Notes under the pieces: generated by a model | What the model was told of the DNA's origin: nothing | Databases searched by the model: none | Seen by the model: the letters and a program-made list of their open reading frames with translations, nothing else | NCBI RefSeq assembly: GCF_000687475.1 | Contig: NC_057318.1 | Location: 2,046,001 to 2,110,000 of the forward strand | From: Ustilaginoidea virens | Lineage: Eukaryota; Ascomycota; Sordariomycetes; Hypocreales; Clavicipitaceae | Length of the DNA: 64,000 nt | Direction: 5' to 3' | Translations under genes and position numbers: made by a program | In this document: piece after piece, positions 21,060-32,028 of the stretch | Layout: the number at the start of each line of letters is the position of its first letter | Numbering within the stretch: the stretch's first letter is position 1

Positions 21060-21450
21060 AGGACCCTAATAAAGAGATAGTCCTTAAGGTAGATAGCTCT
21101 AATATAGTATTCGGTGGCTATCTATTATAGATTAGAGAGGATAGTATATTCTATCCTATTGTATACTATTCCGCTTGCTTATTAGATATAGAACGAAACT
21201 ATACTATATATAATAAGGAACTTTTTGCTATTATCTTTTGCCTTAAAGCGTAATTAGTAGAATTTTATTTAGTAGCCTCCCCTTTTACTATCTTTACTAA
21301 CTATAAGAACCTAAAATACTTTACTTAGCTATAAGAAATATCTAAGCGATAAGCCTAATAGGCTAAAACTTTAGCGCTTTTTAACTTTTATCTTTAGTAT
21401 AAGCCTAGGTTATAAGCCTAATGCCCTAATACGCTTTCTTAGTAGGAATA
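21060..21450 (+). pseudogene. Gypsy-1 RNase H relic
   Basis: VLKVDSSNIVFGGYLL, then PIVYYSACLLDIERNY and YNKELFAIIFCLK match the gypsy RNase H pattern of V-x-T-D-A-S, the S-R-K-L strand and the N-Y-x-x-x-x-x-E-L-L-A-I helix. It removes the RNA template. The LINE A target site in gypsy-2 corresponds to bases near 21060. Confidence 0.8.
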
Positions 21451-21779
21451 AGAGGCAAATAGGGTAGAGCTATAAATCGGCTAAATCTTAAAACCGCTAT
21501 CTATTTTAGCTCTCGATATAGATAAGATAGAAAGCGAGAAGATACTAACTTCGGCCCTAAAGACCACCCTACCCTGCGGTTTATATATCTTCGCCGATTC
21601 CCACCTTTAAACTATCTAGGACTAAGCGATATCTAAAGATAATATATATCGGGCCTAATAAATAGTAATTGCGAATAGGGAATAACGATTTCTAATAGAG
21701 GCAGCGATATAAGAATAAATTGCTAATTATACCCTAAATGCATATAGTATACTCTTTTACCGGGCATAGGTATAACTCC

Positions 21780-22636
21780 TATTATTTAAGCCCCTAACTA
21801 CTATAGTAATCTAATATTGCTATAACTTACCTATTGCGGGCCACTTAGGGAAAAATACTACCTTCTAATTATTATAATAAGATTATTACTTCGATAATAT
21901 ATCGTTTAAGGTAGTAAGATATATTCGGAATTGCCGATACTATAAGGTGTATAAGAGCTATTAATTGCGCTAGGGCTTGCTGTAACTACTATTAATCGTA
22001 GACCGCTTTTGGTTGCAGATATCGGTTGATTTTATAACTAACCTTCCTGCCCGTAATATATCTAACCCGCGATTCCTTATAGTGATAATAGACCGCCTAT
22101 TAAAATATATCTAGCTAGAAGCTATATACTTAATAAAAGCAGAAGACTATATAAAGCGGTTCTAATAGTGCTGGTAGCGCTTTTATAGTTTTCCTAAAGA
22201 GATTATTAGTAATCGAGGTTCGGATTAGGTAGGCTAATTTTAGTTTATACTTTATAAATTAGCTGGGATTAAGCAATTTCTTTCTATAGCGTACTATCCC
22301 CAAACCGATAGTGGTATAGAGCGAATAAACCAAAAGGTATAAGCAGTCCTTTGTATTATAGTTTCCTTTAATTAGTACGATTAGCTAAACTATCTTGCGG
22401 TATATTAACTCGCATTAAATAACCGGATATTATCTATTACCGGGTTTAGCCTAAACCGGCTATTTAATGGGTTTGATATTCCGATTATCGCCCTGCCCCT
22501 AGAGGTAACCTTAAGCTTAATTACCCCGAAGGGGCATATAGTTCTCTTTTTTAGTAACCTTAAAGAGGGATAAGAATTAGCCTAGGCTGCTATCGCCTTC
22601 GTATAGGAACGATAGTAAGATACCACTAACCGTTTA
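21780..22636 (+). pseudogene. Gypsy-1 integrase, zinc-binding and catalytic core
   Basis: CYNLPIAGHLGKNTTF and then the CRYYK region give the H2C2 finger. VDFITNLP (about 22025), FLIVIIDRLLKYI and IISNRGSD (about 22205) give the core with D-D-E surroundings, where S-D-R-G has become S-N-R-G. It is followed by AYYPQTDSGIERINQ. The frame is split by copia-1 at 22637 and resumes at 30139. Confidence 0.85.
22632..22636. repeat. Target-site duplication of copia-1 (left)
   Basis: GTTTA occurs here and at 30139-30143. The uninterrupted site is readable in gypsy-2 near 1960. Confidence 0.85.
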
Positions 22637-23411
22637 TATTAAAATCCTATAGTAGCCTACTAGGCTGCTAGCCTTATGCCCTACTGGCCTACTAACCTTC
22701 TGGCCCTTATACCGCCTCTTAGACTTATGGTAGTATTACCTTAGGCCTTTGCCTTTTACCTTAAGGATTTTCAGTGGATTATTTACTGTATATTAAGTAA
22801 GGTAGGCCTTATTGAAAAAGGTGTGGCATTGCTAAATTAGCGTGGTTGCCTACTAGCGTAGTGGCGGCCTACTAGCGTGGTGTGGCATTGCTAAATTAGC
22901 GTGGTGGCCTACTAGCGTGGTGGCTAGTCCACTAGTGTGGTGGTTAGTCACTAGCGTGGTGGCTAGTTACTAGTGCGGTAACTAGTTACCAGTGCGGTGG
23001 TTAGGGTGGTTGAAAAGGCCCGATATAGTGGGGCTGCTAACGTATTATATATGTGGCAAAGCGAGCATTACGGGGAGCTTTCTTACTGGCTACCTTGGAT
23101 GCCTGGGCCTATCCCTTCTTCGTATATATATAGGATAGCTTTCCCCCTTCTTTCTAGATAGTAGAAGGGTAGCACAATCGAGTCTGTTAATACACTATAT
23201 GCCTCTTAACTCCCACCTTCCCTGCGTTTCTAATTATCTTATATTTGCCTTACCTTTACACTTGCCCTGCTTTATAGCACTTGTATAGTCTTAGGACTTA
23301 GTGAAAAATCTAGTATTTATACTAAGATTAGTTTATAGGTCGCAGATAGTCTTATGCTATCTAGCTAGCTAGTAAGGCTCTGCTTTTATAGTGACCTTGA
23401 GAATTGCAATA
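22637..23411 (+). repeat. 5' LTR of copia-1
   Basis: This 775 bp LTR is paired with 29364-30138. It begins TATTAAAATCC where the right copy has TGTTCAAATCC, a RIP pair of changes, and ends GAATTGCAATA. It contains GTGGTGGC-TACTAGC tandem repeats at about 22826-23010. Confidence 0.92.
22826..23010 (+). repeat. Tandem repeats inside the copia-1 LTR
   Basis: Imperfect units of 18-25 bases of the form TAGCGTGGTGGC(C/T)TACTAG repeat about eight times. The same array is present at 29553-29738 in the right LTR. CpG-containing units are better kept than the flanks. Confidence 0.75.
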
Positions 23412-23426
23412 GGTTATGAGCCCGGG
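23412..23426 (+). promoter_or_regulatory. Copia-1 primer-binding site (half tRNA-iMet)
   Basis: GGTTATGAGCCCGGG directly follows the LTR. It is complementary to the anticodon arm of eukaryotic initiator tRNA-Met (CAT anticodon within GGGCTCATAACC), not to a tRNA 3' end. Ty1/copia members such as copia itself use this cleaved half-tRNA primer. Confidence 0.75.
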
Positions 23427-23549
23427 TTTTTACTTTTTTATTTTTACCCTACCTTTTTGTATTTACCCCTTGGTCTCTTTTGCTTATTAGTACTACTAAT
23501 ATAGCTATCCTTTGGTATCTTCGGCTTACCCTTATTAACTTTAGCTTAC

Positions 23550-23960
23550 CTATTATCACCTTTGGCTTACCCTTTGTTACCTACGGCATTACCCTGCGGC
23601 AATCAACGGCGTACCTAACGGCAACTTACGGCGTAACCTTACGGCACTTTTAGCGTAACCTTACGTTATTTTCGGAGTAACCTACGGCACCTATAGATTT
23701 TATAGTGTGATATCTACCACACTATATTACTGTATAATACCTTTACACCTAGTGCACGATACCTACTGTACTGTACGGCACCTGTTATACTCTTCCACTT
23801 ATAGCACCTTTGGTACGGCACTTACAGCACGTTTTATATTTCGGCACCTACGGCACCCAGGCACTTACGGTACTTATATTACGGCACCTACGGCACCTAC
23901 GGCACCTACGGCACCTACGGCACTTACGGCACCTTTATATTACGGCACCTATAAGCACCT
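23550..23960 (+). repeat. CACCTACGG minisatellite in copia-1 leader
   Basis: The untranslated leader holds degenerate ACGGCAC/ACGGCGTAACCTT units. These resolve at about 23880-23945 into near-perfect 9-mer tandem copies of CACCTACGG. Unlike most of the window it keeps many CpA sites. Open frames across it (80-87 codons) are by-products of the repeat. Confidence 0.85.
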
Positions 23961-24061
23961 TGAATACTAACGCTATAATACGGACTTGCACAACGCCTAC
24001 GGCATCCGTGCTTTTAAGACTTACCGTTATACTCTGCGGTTACATTTTATAGTAGGCTACT

Positions 24062-24200
24062 AACTACTATATATACTGGCTATCCGGCTAGTTATTCGAC
24101 TATTTTACCGGCTATTTTACCAGTTACTCGACTATTTTACTAGCTATCTAACTAGTTATTCGACTATTTTGCTAGCTATTTAAGCTATTCAGCCAGTTAT
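24062..24200 (+). repeat. Second tandem repeat in copia-1 leader
   Basis: Units close to GGCTATTTTACCAGTTACTC and CGACTATTTT repeat six or seven times between the minisatellite and the first coding ATG at 24264. Confidence 0.7.
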
Positions 24201-25539
24201 TCCTCTGTAATTATAACTATCGGCACCATTTTTTAACGGATTTTTAAACCCTTTTTGCCTACTATGGTAAAGTCAGGATCCTATAAGGTCCCTAAATCCG
24301 ATACTAAGGCTAATATTAATGCATAACTACAGCTAGATATGGACGATATGAAGTCCCAAATGAATTTACTAACTGACCTTATATAGGGCCTAATTAGTAG
24401 GCAAAATAACGACACCCAGCCTAACCAGGCTACTAATAAGAAGCCTACTAAAGCCACTAAAGCTAGACCTTCTACTAAGACGACTACCACTAAGGATGAT
24501 AATGATAAGGCTAACATTATAGAAATTGACTAACCTTCTACCCCTATAAAATATAAGGGTAAAGAGCCTATTTATATAACGCCACTAATAACTATCACTA
24601 ACCAAATTAGTAATAGGGCTATTAAAGAATTAGCTAAGACTGCCAACCGCTTTAAGAGTCTCAGAAGCTAAAAAGCCCCTATAATTTCGACTAGTGGAAG
24701 CAGGCCCTTACTATATATCTTCGAGCCTTTAAAATAGCTAACTTTATTAACGACCCCTCTATAGTAAGGCATTTTAATAAGTCTGAGCAGGCACTTTTAC
24801 TACTAATGCTAAAGAATAGCTATAGTGAAGAAGCTATAGAGGCTATAGACTGGTGTAATAACCTAGAGGAAGCCTACCTTCTATTAGTAGCCTAGTACTG
24901 CGACTTACTAGAAGTACAGCAGGCACACTTATACCCTACCTTTTACACCCTTACTTTTACCGGTTATAAAGGCACTTTGGAGGCTTTTAATAGCGAATTT
25001 AATAGCTATATTTCTCGCCTTAGAATCTTAGGTTTTAAGATCGACTCTTTCGACTAAATTAACCAGTATCTATGGGCTATAGAGGGGGTATTTACCCGCT
25101 GGACGGAACGTTAATGCTCTATGATTACGGCTTATAGCGCCCAGGGTGTTATTAATAGCAGCAAATTTAACCTCTAGTATTTTATGGTTAACCTACTAGA
25201 AGAATAGCATTCTAAAGGGTCTAATAAGGTAGCTACTAATAATAACCCCAAGCAGCTTAAGGCTTCTAAGGACTCTAAGAATAAAGGGTCTACTAATACC
25301 GCTTCTACTAATAATAGCAAGAATAATTCTACTAATAATAGGAAAAAGAAGTAGTAATAGAAGAAGAAACAGGACTTTAGCAGCAATCAGCAAGATATCG
25401 AGGCCTTTATTATAGGCAATTATAATACCTAGGATACTAATATATCCTATTCCTTTTTTTCTACCACTATATCTACTGAAAACCAGCCCTTAGCTATAAG
25501 CTATAGTGCTAAATTAGGCGGTAGGACCCTTAAGAATGC

Positions 25540-25700
25540 CCTCCTTTATAATACAGGCTCTACTTATTATATTGTTAATGATAAGAAGCATTTTACCACT
25601 TTTCACCACTTTGAGAAGAATAATAAGCTGGTAATTACTACTGGTGGTGGCCCTATTTCCCCTACTGGTTGGGGCATAGTACGATTTACTATTCTATAGG
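25540..25700 (+). pseudogene. Copia-1 protease active site
   Basis: ALLYNTGSTYYIVNDKKHF carries N-T-G-S where D-T-G-S is required, a single G-to-A change. The flanking strands are otherwise typical of copia proteases. Confidence 0.8.
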
Positions 25701-26214
25701 GTATTAATCCTACCAAATGGGGTATTATAGAGCTTAAGAATGCACTATATATTCCTACCTTGGATATTAATATCATTAGCGGTGTAAAGCACTATGCCGC
25801 TAAAGGGGTACTAATTAAAAATCAGCTTTGGTCAGTAAGCCGTAAATGTATCGGCATTTTTAACTTTGAAAAATACGGCTTTTTCCTTCCACAGAAAGGA
25901 ATAGATACACCATTACTACATTAACCTTGCAGCTATTATACTGTTACTAATAGTATAACAGTAGAGGTCCCTAGCCCTACTAACCCTACTGATTATAGTG
26001 ATCCTAAGGATACTACTATTACCCCTATTCTTACTACTACAACTAGTAAGGAACCTGTAGAGGCTACTAGCCCTACTACCAACTCTCCCGCTATTACGAC
26101 TAGCGAAGAGCCCGCTATTACGACTAGCGAAAATCCCGTAATAGCTACTAGCCCTACTCCTGCCCCTATAGCTGCTGATACAGAATATCAGAAGCTATTA
26201 CAGTTAGCCGGCAT

Positions 26215-26910
26215 TTAGTATATACGGCTAGGGCATATAGGTATTCAGCTACTTAAAAAGACCTATGCTAATACCCCTAGTCTGCCTAACCTTAATAAGG
26301 TTAAAGATGCTGATTTTCGCTGCCTAGCTTATATCTAGGCTAAGAAGGTTAGAAGACCTTCTAAGGATGCAATACCTAATCCAGCTAAATACCTAGATAT
26401 TATAGAAGGTAATACTTTTGCTATATCACCTATGTTATATAACAAACGACCTGTTGTCCTTATATTAGTAGACAGAAAATCCCGATTCCGCTGGCTTTAC
26501 TTACTGCCTAATAGGGAAGGCACTATTGTTTTTAAAGCATTATAGAGCTTTATACAGAGCCTATAGGTCAGATATAGTAAAACGCCTATTGAATTCCACT
26601 ATAATAGTGGAAATAAAATCAATAAAATGCTTAATAATTGGCTTATTGAATAGGGTATAGCTTTTAATACCTCTTGCCCCTATATTCACGAATAAAACGG
26701 CCTAGCTGAGCGTTCTATTAGGGTTATAGCTAATAGGCTATATGCTACTATGGCCTGGTTAAGGCTACCATCTAACCTCTGGTCTACTGTAATTACTAGC
26801 GTTATTATGCTAGTAAATATAATAGCTATTACTAATAGACCTTCTAGCCCTTATTAGGAGCTACTAAAGGATTACGACCAAATAATACCGGAATACTACC
26901 CTGACCTTAT
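26215..26910 (+). pseudogene. Copia-1 integrase relic
   Basis: YIRLGHIGIQLLKKTY is the worn zinc-binding start. VLILVDRKSRFRWLYLLP holds the first catalytic D. FHYNSGN has N at the second D. NGLAERSIRVI keeps the third residue E in its copia context. The enzyme would insert the cDNA, making the 5 bp duplication seen. Confidence 0.85.
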
Positions 26911-27699
26911 TAACCTTAGGGCTATTGGAGCAGCTATTGAGGTGCTTATACCACACGAAAAGCGTATAAAAAGCCGCAAATTAGCGCCCTATACCGAGTC
27001 TAGTAGGCTCCTTACCACTTTAGGTAATAATACCTACCTAGTCTACCTTCTAAAGAAGAAGGTTATTACTAAAATAACCTTTATTACCTTTATCCACCAA
27101 AATAAAGGTATAGGCCCTATTTCCAGTGGCTTAAAAGGAGACTTTCATAAAGGGCAAAATACAGGTTTAGAGGGGGTATCTAGCAGAGAACCTGCTATTT
27201 TACTAGATGACTTGGAAAGCATCCCTGACCCTACTAACCTTACTAACATTAATAATACTAATGTTATTCTAGATAACCTAAAAAGCGTCCCAGACCCTAC
27301 TAATCTTACTAGTATTACTAATACTAATGCTACTATAGATTACCGTACTATACTATAGTCCCCGGCTACTGTAAAGGATAACCTTATAGATATCCTTACT
27401 AGCCTTACTCCTGCCGACCTTGCTGGCCCTACTGGCCCTGCTGGCCCTACTATACCTACTAGCCCTACCGACCCTATTAGCCCTACCGACTTATTCCCTC
27501 AGGAAGGTAATACCTTATACCACCTAATATGGGATTCCTACTATGCAGCTAAGCATAAGCTAGCTAAAAAGGCCCCTAATAGTACGCCTAATAGCTGGAA
27601 GGATATACTATAATATCCTAAAAAAGAAAAAGACCTTTGGATAAAGGCACTATTTAAGGAATTTAAGCAGCTTTTAGATACTAAAGTCTTCTAATTTAT

Positions 27700-28420
27700 T
27701 CCTAAGTCTAGCATTCCTATTAATAGGAAAATTATACGCAATAGGCCTATTTTTCGGGTTAAAAAGGATGCTAATAATCAGCCTATAAAATATAAGGCTA
27801 GATTAATAGTAAAGGGCTTTATATAAGTCGAAGGAAAGGATTTTCAGTATACCTATGCTTCTACCTCTATCCTACCCACCTAGAGGGTTATACTGGCTTT
27901 AGCAGCTAGTAATAATTAGGAAATAGAGTAAATCAACTTTATAGGTGCCTTCCTAAATAGCGAACTTTCTGAGATTATTTATATAGATATTCCTAATAGA
28001 TTCCTTAAATTTACGGAAAGTCTATTAACTAATAGCGATAGCAAGCTTTAGTCTAATATTTAACAACAATAGCTACTAAATTTACTTAAAGAAGCCGGCT
28101 TTAATCCCTCTATTAAGCAAGCTATTTTACTAAAGAAGGCCCTATATAGGCTAAAATAAGCACCCCGCGAATGGCAATACTGGCTAAAAGACCTGATTTC
28201 TAGTGAAGGTTTTTTACCTTTAGCTTCTAATACTGCCGTCTTTTATAATAAGCAAACTAGCACCTTTATCGTTACTTATATTAACGATTACCTATTAATT
28301 AGTCCAAATATAACTTATATTAACTAGCTAAAAAGGAAATTTCATAAGGTCTATACTATAGAAGACCGCGGTCTGGCTTCCTTTTTCCTAAGCATATAAA
28401 TTATACGAAATAGGAAGGAA
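27700..28420 (+). pseudogene. Copia-1 reverse transcriptase relic
   Basis: KARLIVKGFI and FIGAFLNSEL mark the fingers and palm. The catalytic box YIND-YLLI at 28277-28288 is a worn Y-V-D-D. The ALYRLK-type strand (28140-28165) precedes it. All of this is in the same frame as the protease. Confidence 0.85.
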
Positions 28421-28599
28421 GGTTTATTATGGCTACACCAAGCCCAATTTATAGCAGAGGTCTTAGCTAAATTCAGCTTATAGGATATTAAACCTTAGCT
28501 TATTCCACTTTAACCAGGGATTCTAAATAAATCTAGTGGAAAAGACCTTAGCCTTATTAATCAGAGCCTTTATTAGAGCCTTACTAGCACTATAATATG

Positions 28600-29250
28600 G
28601 CTTATAATAATAACTAGACCCGACCTAGTATTTCCTACTCAATACCTCTCTCGGTTTATGTCTAAGGCAACTAATATGCATCTAAATACTACAAAAGGCA
28701 GCTTTAGCTACCTTAAAGGCACTAAGAACCTAGCTATTTGCTTTAGTACTACTAAAAGCAACTAACAGCCTATTATAACCGCTTATTCTAATAGCGATTT
28801 TACTAGCTATAAAGAAACCTCTAAATCTACTAAAGGCTTCCTTACTACTATTAATAGTAGTCCTATTAGCTAGTGTTTTAAGCGAGCCTCTTTAGTAATC
28901 CTATCTACTTTAGAAACTGAATCAGATGCATTACTTAAGATTATCCGTAAGGTACAGTAGCTTTCTAACCTTTATAAAAAGCTAGAAATTAATATTTTAC
29001 ACCCTATACTGCTATACTGCAATAATTAGGGCTCTATCTCGAATTCTAATAACCCTAATTAGCATGCTCGCACTAAGTATACTCTATTAAAATTCCGGTA
29101 TATTAGAGAGCAAGCCTAGCTGGGCTTAGTTAAAATAACCTATTTACCTACTAATAGTATGCCTACTAACGGTCTTACTAAGCTACTGCCGGGCCCTAAA
29201 TTTACTAGGTTCCGCGAGTTACTAGGTCTTAGGGCCTACTAACTTATACT
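28600..29250 (+). pseudogene. Copia-1 RNase H relic
   Basis: AYSNSDF-TSYKETSKSTKGF, VILSTLETESDALL and the NPN-HARTKY/IRE segments reproduce the copia RNase H domain. The first catalytic D (S-D-A-D-W in relatives) is worn to S-N-S-D. The polyprotein ends near 29240 (LGLRAY). Confidence 0.8.
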
Positions 29251-29355
29251 AATATATTTTTACTAAGGTTTTTCCTATGTTTTTCCTTAGCACTTTTTAC
29301 TGCATTTTCTTTCCTTATCCTTTATACGATTAGCTTATTACTATAGTAGCTAATC

Positions 29356-29363
29356 AGAGGGGG
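29356..29363 (+). promoter_or_regulatory. Copia-1 polypurine tract
   Basis: AGAGGGGG abuts the 3' LTR, the standard position for plus-strand DNA priming. Confidence 0.8.
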
Positions 29364-30138
29364 TGTTCAAATCCTATAGTAGCCTACTAGGCTGCTAGTC
29401 TTATGCCCTACTGGCCTACTAACCTTCTGGCCCTTATACCGCCTCTTGGACTTATAGTAGTATTACCTTAGGCTTTTGCCTTTTACCTTAAGGATTTTCA
29501 GTAGATTATTTACTGTATATCAAGTAAGGTAGGCCTTATTGAAAAAGGTGTGGCATTGCTAAATTAGCGTGGTTGCCTACTAGCGTAGTGGCGGCCTACT
29601 AGCGTGGTGTGGCATTGCTAAATTAGCGTGGTGGCCTACTAGCGTGGTGGCTAATCTACTAGTATGGTGGTTAGTCACTAGCGTGGTGGCTAATTACTAG
29701 TGCGGTGACTAGTTACTAGTGCGGTGGTTAGGGTGGTTGAAAAGGCCCGATATAGTAGGGCTGCTGATGTATTATATACGTGGCAAAGCGAGCATTACGG
29801 GGAGCTTTCTTACTGGCTACCTTAGATGCCTAGGCCCACCCCTTCTTCGTGTATATATAGGATAGCTTTCCCCCTTCTTTCTAGATAGTAGAAGGGTAGC
29901 ATAATCGAGTCTATTAATGCACTATATGCCTCTTAACTCCTACCTTCCCTGCGTTTCTAGTTATCTTATATTTGCCTTACCTTTACACTTGCCCTGCTTT
30001 ATAGCACTTGTATAGTCTTAGGACTTAGTGAAAAATCTAGTATTTATACTAAGATTAGTTTATAGGTCGCAGACAGTCTTATGCTATCTAGCTAGCTAGT
30101 AAGGCTCTGCTTTTATAGTGACCTTGAGAATTGCAATA
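29364..30138 (+). repeat. 3' LTR of copia-1
   Basis: This 775 bp copy of the 5' LTR keeps the original TG start (TGTTCAAATCC). It differs from its partner at scattered sites, nearly all C/T or G/A. It is followed by the GTTTA duplication. Confidence 0.92.
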
Positions 30139-30143
30139 GTTTA
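30139..30143. repeat. Target-site duplication of copia-1 (right)
   Basis: GTTTA here matches 22632-22636. Confidence 0.85.
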
Positions 30144-30620
30144 TAATGCCTAGCCGAATACTTTTAGGTCGACGACTAGGTATAATTAAACCTCTAGAAT
30201 ATTAAAACGAACCGCTTATATAAAAAGCTCGATTAGGTCTCTACTAAATATACTATTATTATTATCCTGTTACTGCTTAATATCTAGCTCGATATCCTAT
30301 AGGGTATCTATCTGGTTTTCTATATTAACCTAATCGAATAGGCTGCTTTTAATCCGCTACCTAGTTAGGTAATAACCGATATATGATTTAGGCCTTTACT
30401 TATCCTCCCCTAAGACTCTATAAACCCATACGAAGAATATAAGGTTAAAGAGATACTTATAGCGAAGAACGTATAGGGTTAAAGACGGAAATATAATATA
30501 CTCGTAAAGTAGAAAGGGTATAATTTACCGATATAGGAACCCCTAGAAAACTTTAAGGATATTACCGCATAAGAAATATTTGAGGCTAAATAGGGGGATA
30601 TTAGGACTTATAATAGGCCT
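30139..30620 (+). pseudogene. Gypsy-1 integrase C-terminus with chromodomain
   Basis: Gypsy-1 integrase resumes after copia-1. At about 30425-30600 the frame reads EYKVKEILI, then K-GYNLPI-EPLENFKDI and EIFEAK, a chromodomain with its E-x-V-E-x-I-L and EPLENL-type signatures. Chromodomains tether chromovirus integrase to H3K9-methylated nucleosomes. That would explain why the elements pile up in heterochromatin-like DNA, though this is inference. A-rich sequence follows at 30670-30730. Confidence 0.8.
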
Positions 30621-30822
30621 AGCCGGGTCCTAAAATGGGGTCTATTAGACCGGTAAATAACGCTAAATGCCTACTACTACAAAAAATAAAATAAAATAAT
30701 AAAAATATGCCTAAAAAAAAAAACATAATATAATAAACTAAACCGGGGCCGATATAGGCTTAACCCTAATATGCCCCTTTTTAAGGCTACTCTTTATCTC
30801 CCTAAGCCTCTTTTTATTCTTA

Positions 30823-31238
30823 TAGTAATACGTAGGCCGGTAGCGGTAGGGGTTTTCGCGGGATAGGGCGTTTATATAGGCTATATATTAGACGGGGATA
30901 ATTCCCTATATGTCTATAATATAATAGAATTTGTGGGATACTATAAGGCGAATATAGCGGGGGTGCACTAGGAGATAATAAGACCTTTTAACGAGATAGG
31001 GCCAGATGATATAGTATTTATAGCGGCGGCTGTAATAAAGACGGCGAGGGCGTAGGGGGCTATAAAGCGGGGTCTGCCTACTACTGCGGGGGTTATACTA
31101 GATAACCTTACGCTGGCGGCGGCAGAGCCTCCGCGTAATATTAGCTGCTTTAGTCATACGATGGTTCCCCCTTTGTGTAATATGCGGGGAGGGTGGGCCG
31201 AGATAGAGGCAGGGGCAATCGGGAATATTAAGCTCTAA
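30823..31238 (+). pseudogene. Plus-strand extra reading frame of gypsy-1 (unidentified)
   Basis: About 138 codons lie between the chromodomain and the 3' LTR with only three internal stops, each TAG. It reads LDGDNSLYVYNIIEFVGYY, then RPFNEIGPDDIVFIAAAVIK, then RGGWAEIEAGAIGNIKL and TAA (31236-31238). It has fewer stops than any other gypsy-1 frame, and base composition is richer in GC. The opposite strand of the same codons also has few stops, so the coding strand is not certain. I do not recognise a family. Confidence 0.4.
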
Positions 31239-31239
31239 C

Positions 31240-32028
31240 CTAGTACTACTCCATCCTGGCATAATATTCCCAGGCTTCTACTTATGTCTCCCTTATAATA
31301 TTCAGAATAGGAGTAAGATCTATAATAGACCTAGCCTAGCGCCGCGAGGGCGTTAACGCTATAGATACAGTAGAAACTATATTAGTAGTATCTTTTGGCC
31401 TAAACGCCAAACGCGGGGCGCTAGGGGCCACCTATTCGGCAGTAAAAGTACGATACTATTGATTATTTAAAGCCCGAAACTCGGGGGTAAGGATAGCGGT
31501 ATATACTTTTTGCGTATTTGTCTTAGGATGAGCGGGCTTTACGATAGCCCTCCCCTCCTTTACTACTTTAATCTAGCTGCATAAAATGCGTTATAGTATA
31601 GGGTTCCCCGCGAGATACTAATTAAGCTATACGCAAGATGCGTAAGAATTAGCGCAGCTTTTATACCTTTTGGCTCTTCTATAATATTTATATATAGGTA
31701 ATTCTCTAGTCGATTATATACGCTTAGTATATCTATTATATAGAAACTTTTTGTTTTTTATATATTAATACTCTTTATCTAAGGAGTCCCCCTCTAGAAG
31801 ATAATCGCTAGCAGCACAGTATAGCTTCTAGGGACGAGTAGGGCTTAATCCCTCTTTAGTAAAGGCACTTCTAGTAGCAGATAAAGATATATTCGGGCTC
31901 TAAATAGGGTTAGTATAAGACGCTCGCGATAGAGGTAGGGACTTAAAACTTACTAATAGGCTTCACGATAGGCTAGACCGGGTCTTGCTATAAAAGGAGT
32001 TAGCAGCCAATTACAATAGAGATAAAAT
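31240..32028 (-). pseudogene. Antisense reading frame of gypsy-1, 263 codons (unidentified)
   Basis: On the strand opposite to pol, one frame runs 263 codons with about fifteen internal stops, nearly all TAG/TAA. Segments in order include SPNISLSATRSAFTKEGLSP, YCAASDYLLEGDSLDKEY, ELPIYKYYRRAKRYKSC, VVKEGRAIVKPAHPKTNTQK, APRLAFRPKDTTNIVSTVS and IDLTPILNIIRET. Its end is one base from the end of the plus-strand frame 30823-31238, so the two converge tail to tail. The plus strand of this stretch is full of stops. Some plant Ty3/gypsy lineages carry antisense ORFs here; a fungal one is not known to me. It could be a captured host gene. Confidence 0.5.

Larger units (their letters stand above)
24264..29250 (+). 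pseudogene. Copia-1 gag-pol polyprotein (relic, least damaged)
   Basis: An ATG at 24264 opens a Lys/Thr-rich N-terminus. From about 24660 the frame moves to positions equal to 2 modulo 3, so there is one frameshift or a wrong start. That frame then runs to the end: gag (YNFD-WKQALTIYLRAFKI, 24680-25150), protease (NTGSTYYIV at 25550), a Ser/Thr/Pro linker, the H-x-C-type pre-integrase region, integrase core, RT and RNase H. About 45-50 in-frame stops, nearly all TAG/TAA, disable it, yet stretches of up to 138 codons (26942-27358) remain open. It is the innermost element of the nest. Confidence 0.9.

Noticed and set aside
23550..23960. Possible CRISPR-like array
   Set aside because: Units are 9 bp direct tandem copies without unique spacers, in a eukaryotic retrotransposon.
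23707..24052. Two plus-strand frames of 80-87 codons, one rich in A-P-T
   Set aside because: They are translations of the 9-bp minisatellite in an untranslated leader.
24281..25393. Minus-strand frames of 65-78 codons rich in Leu
   Set aside because: They are antisense to the Lys/Asn/Thr-rich gag part of copia-1.
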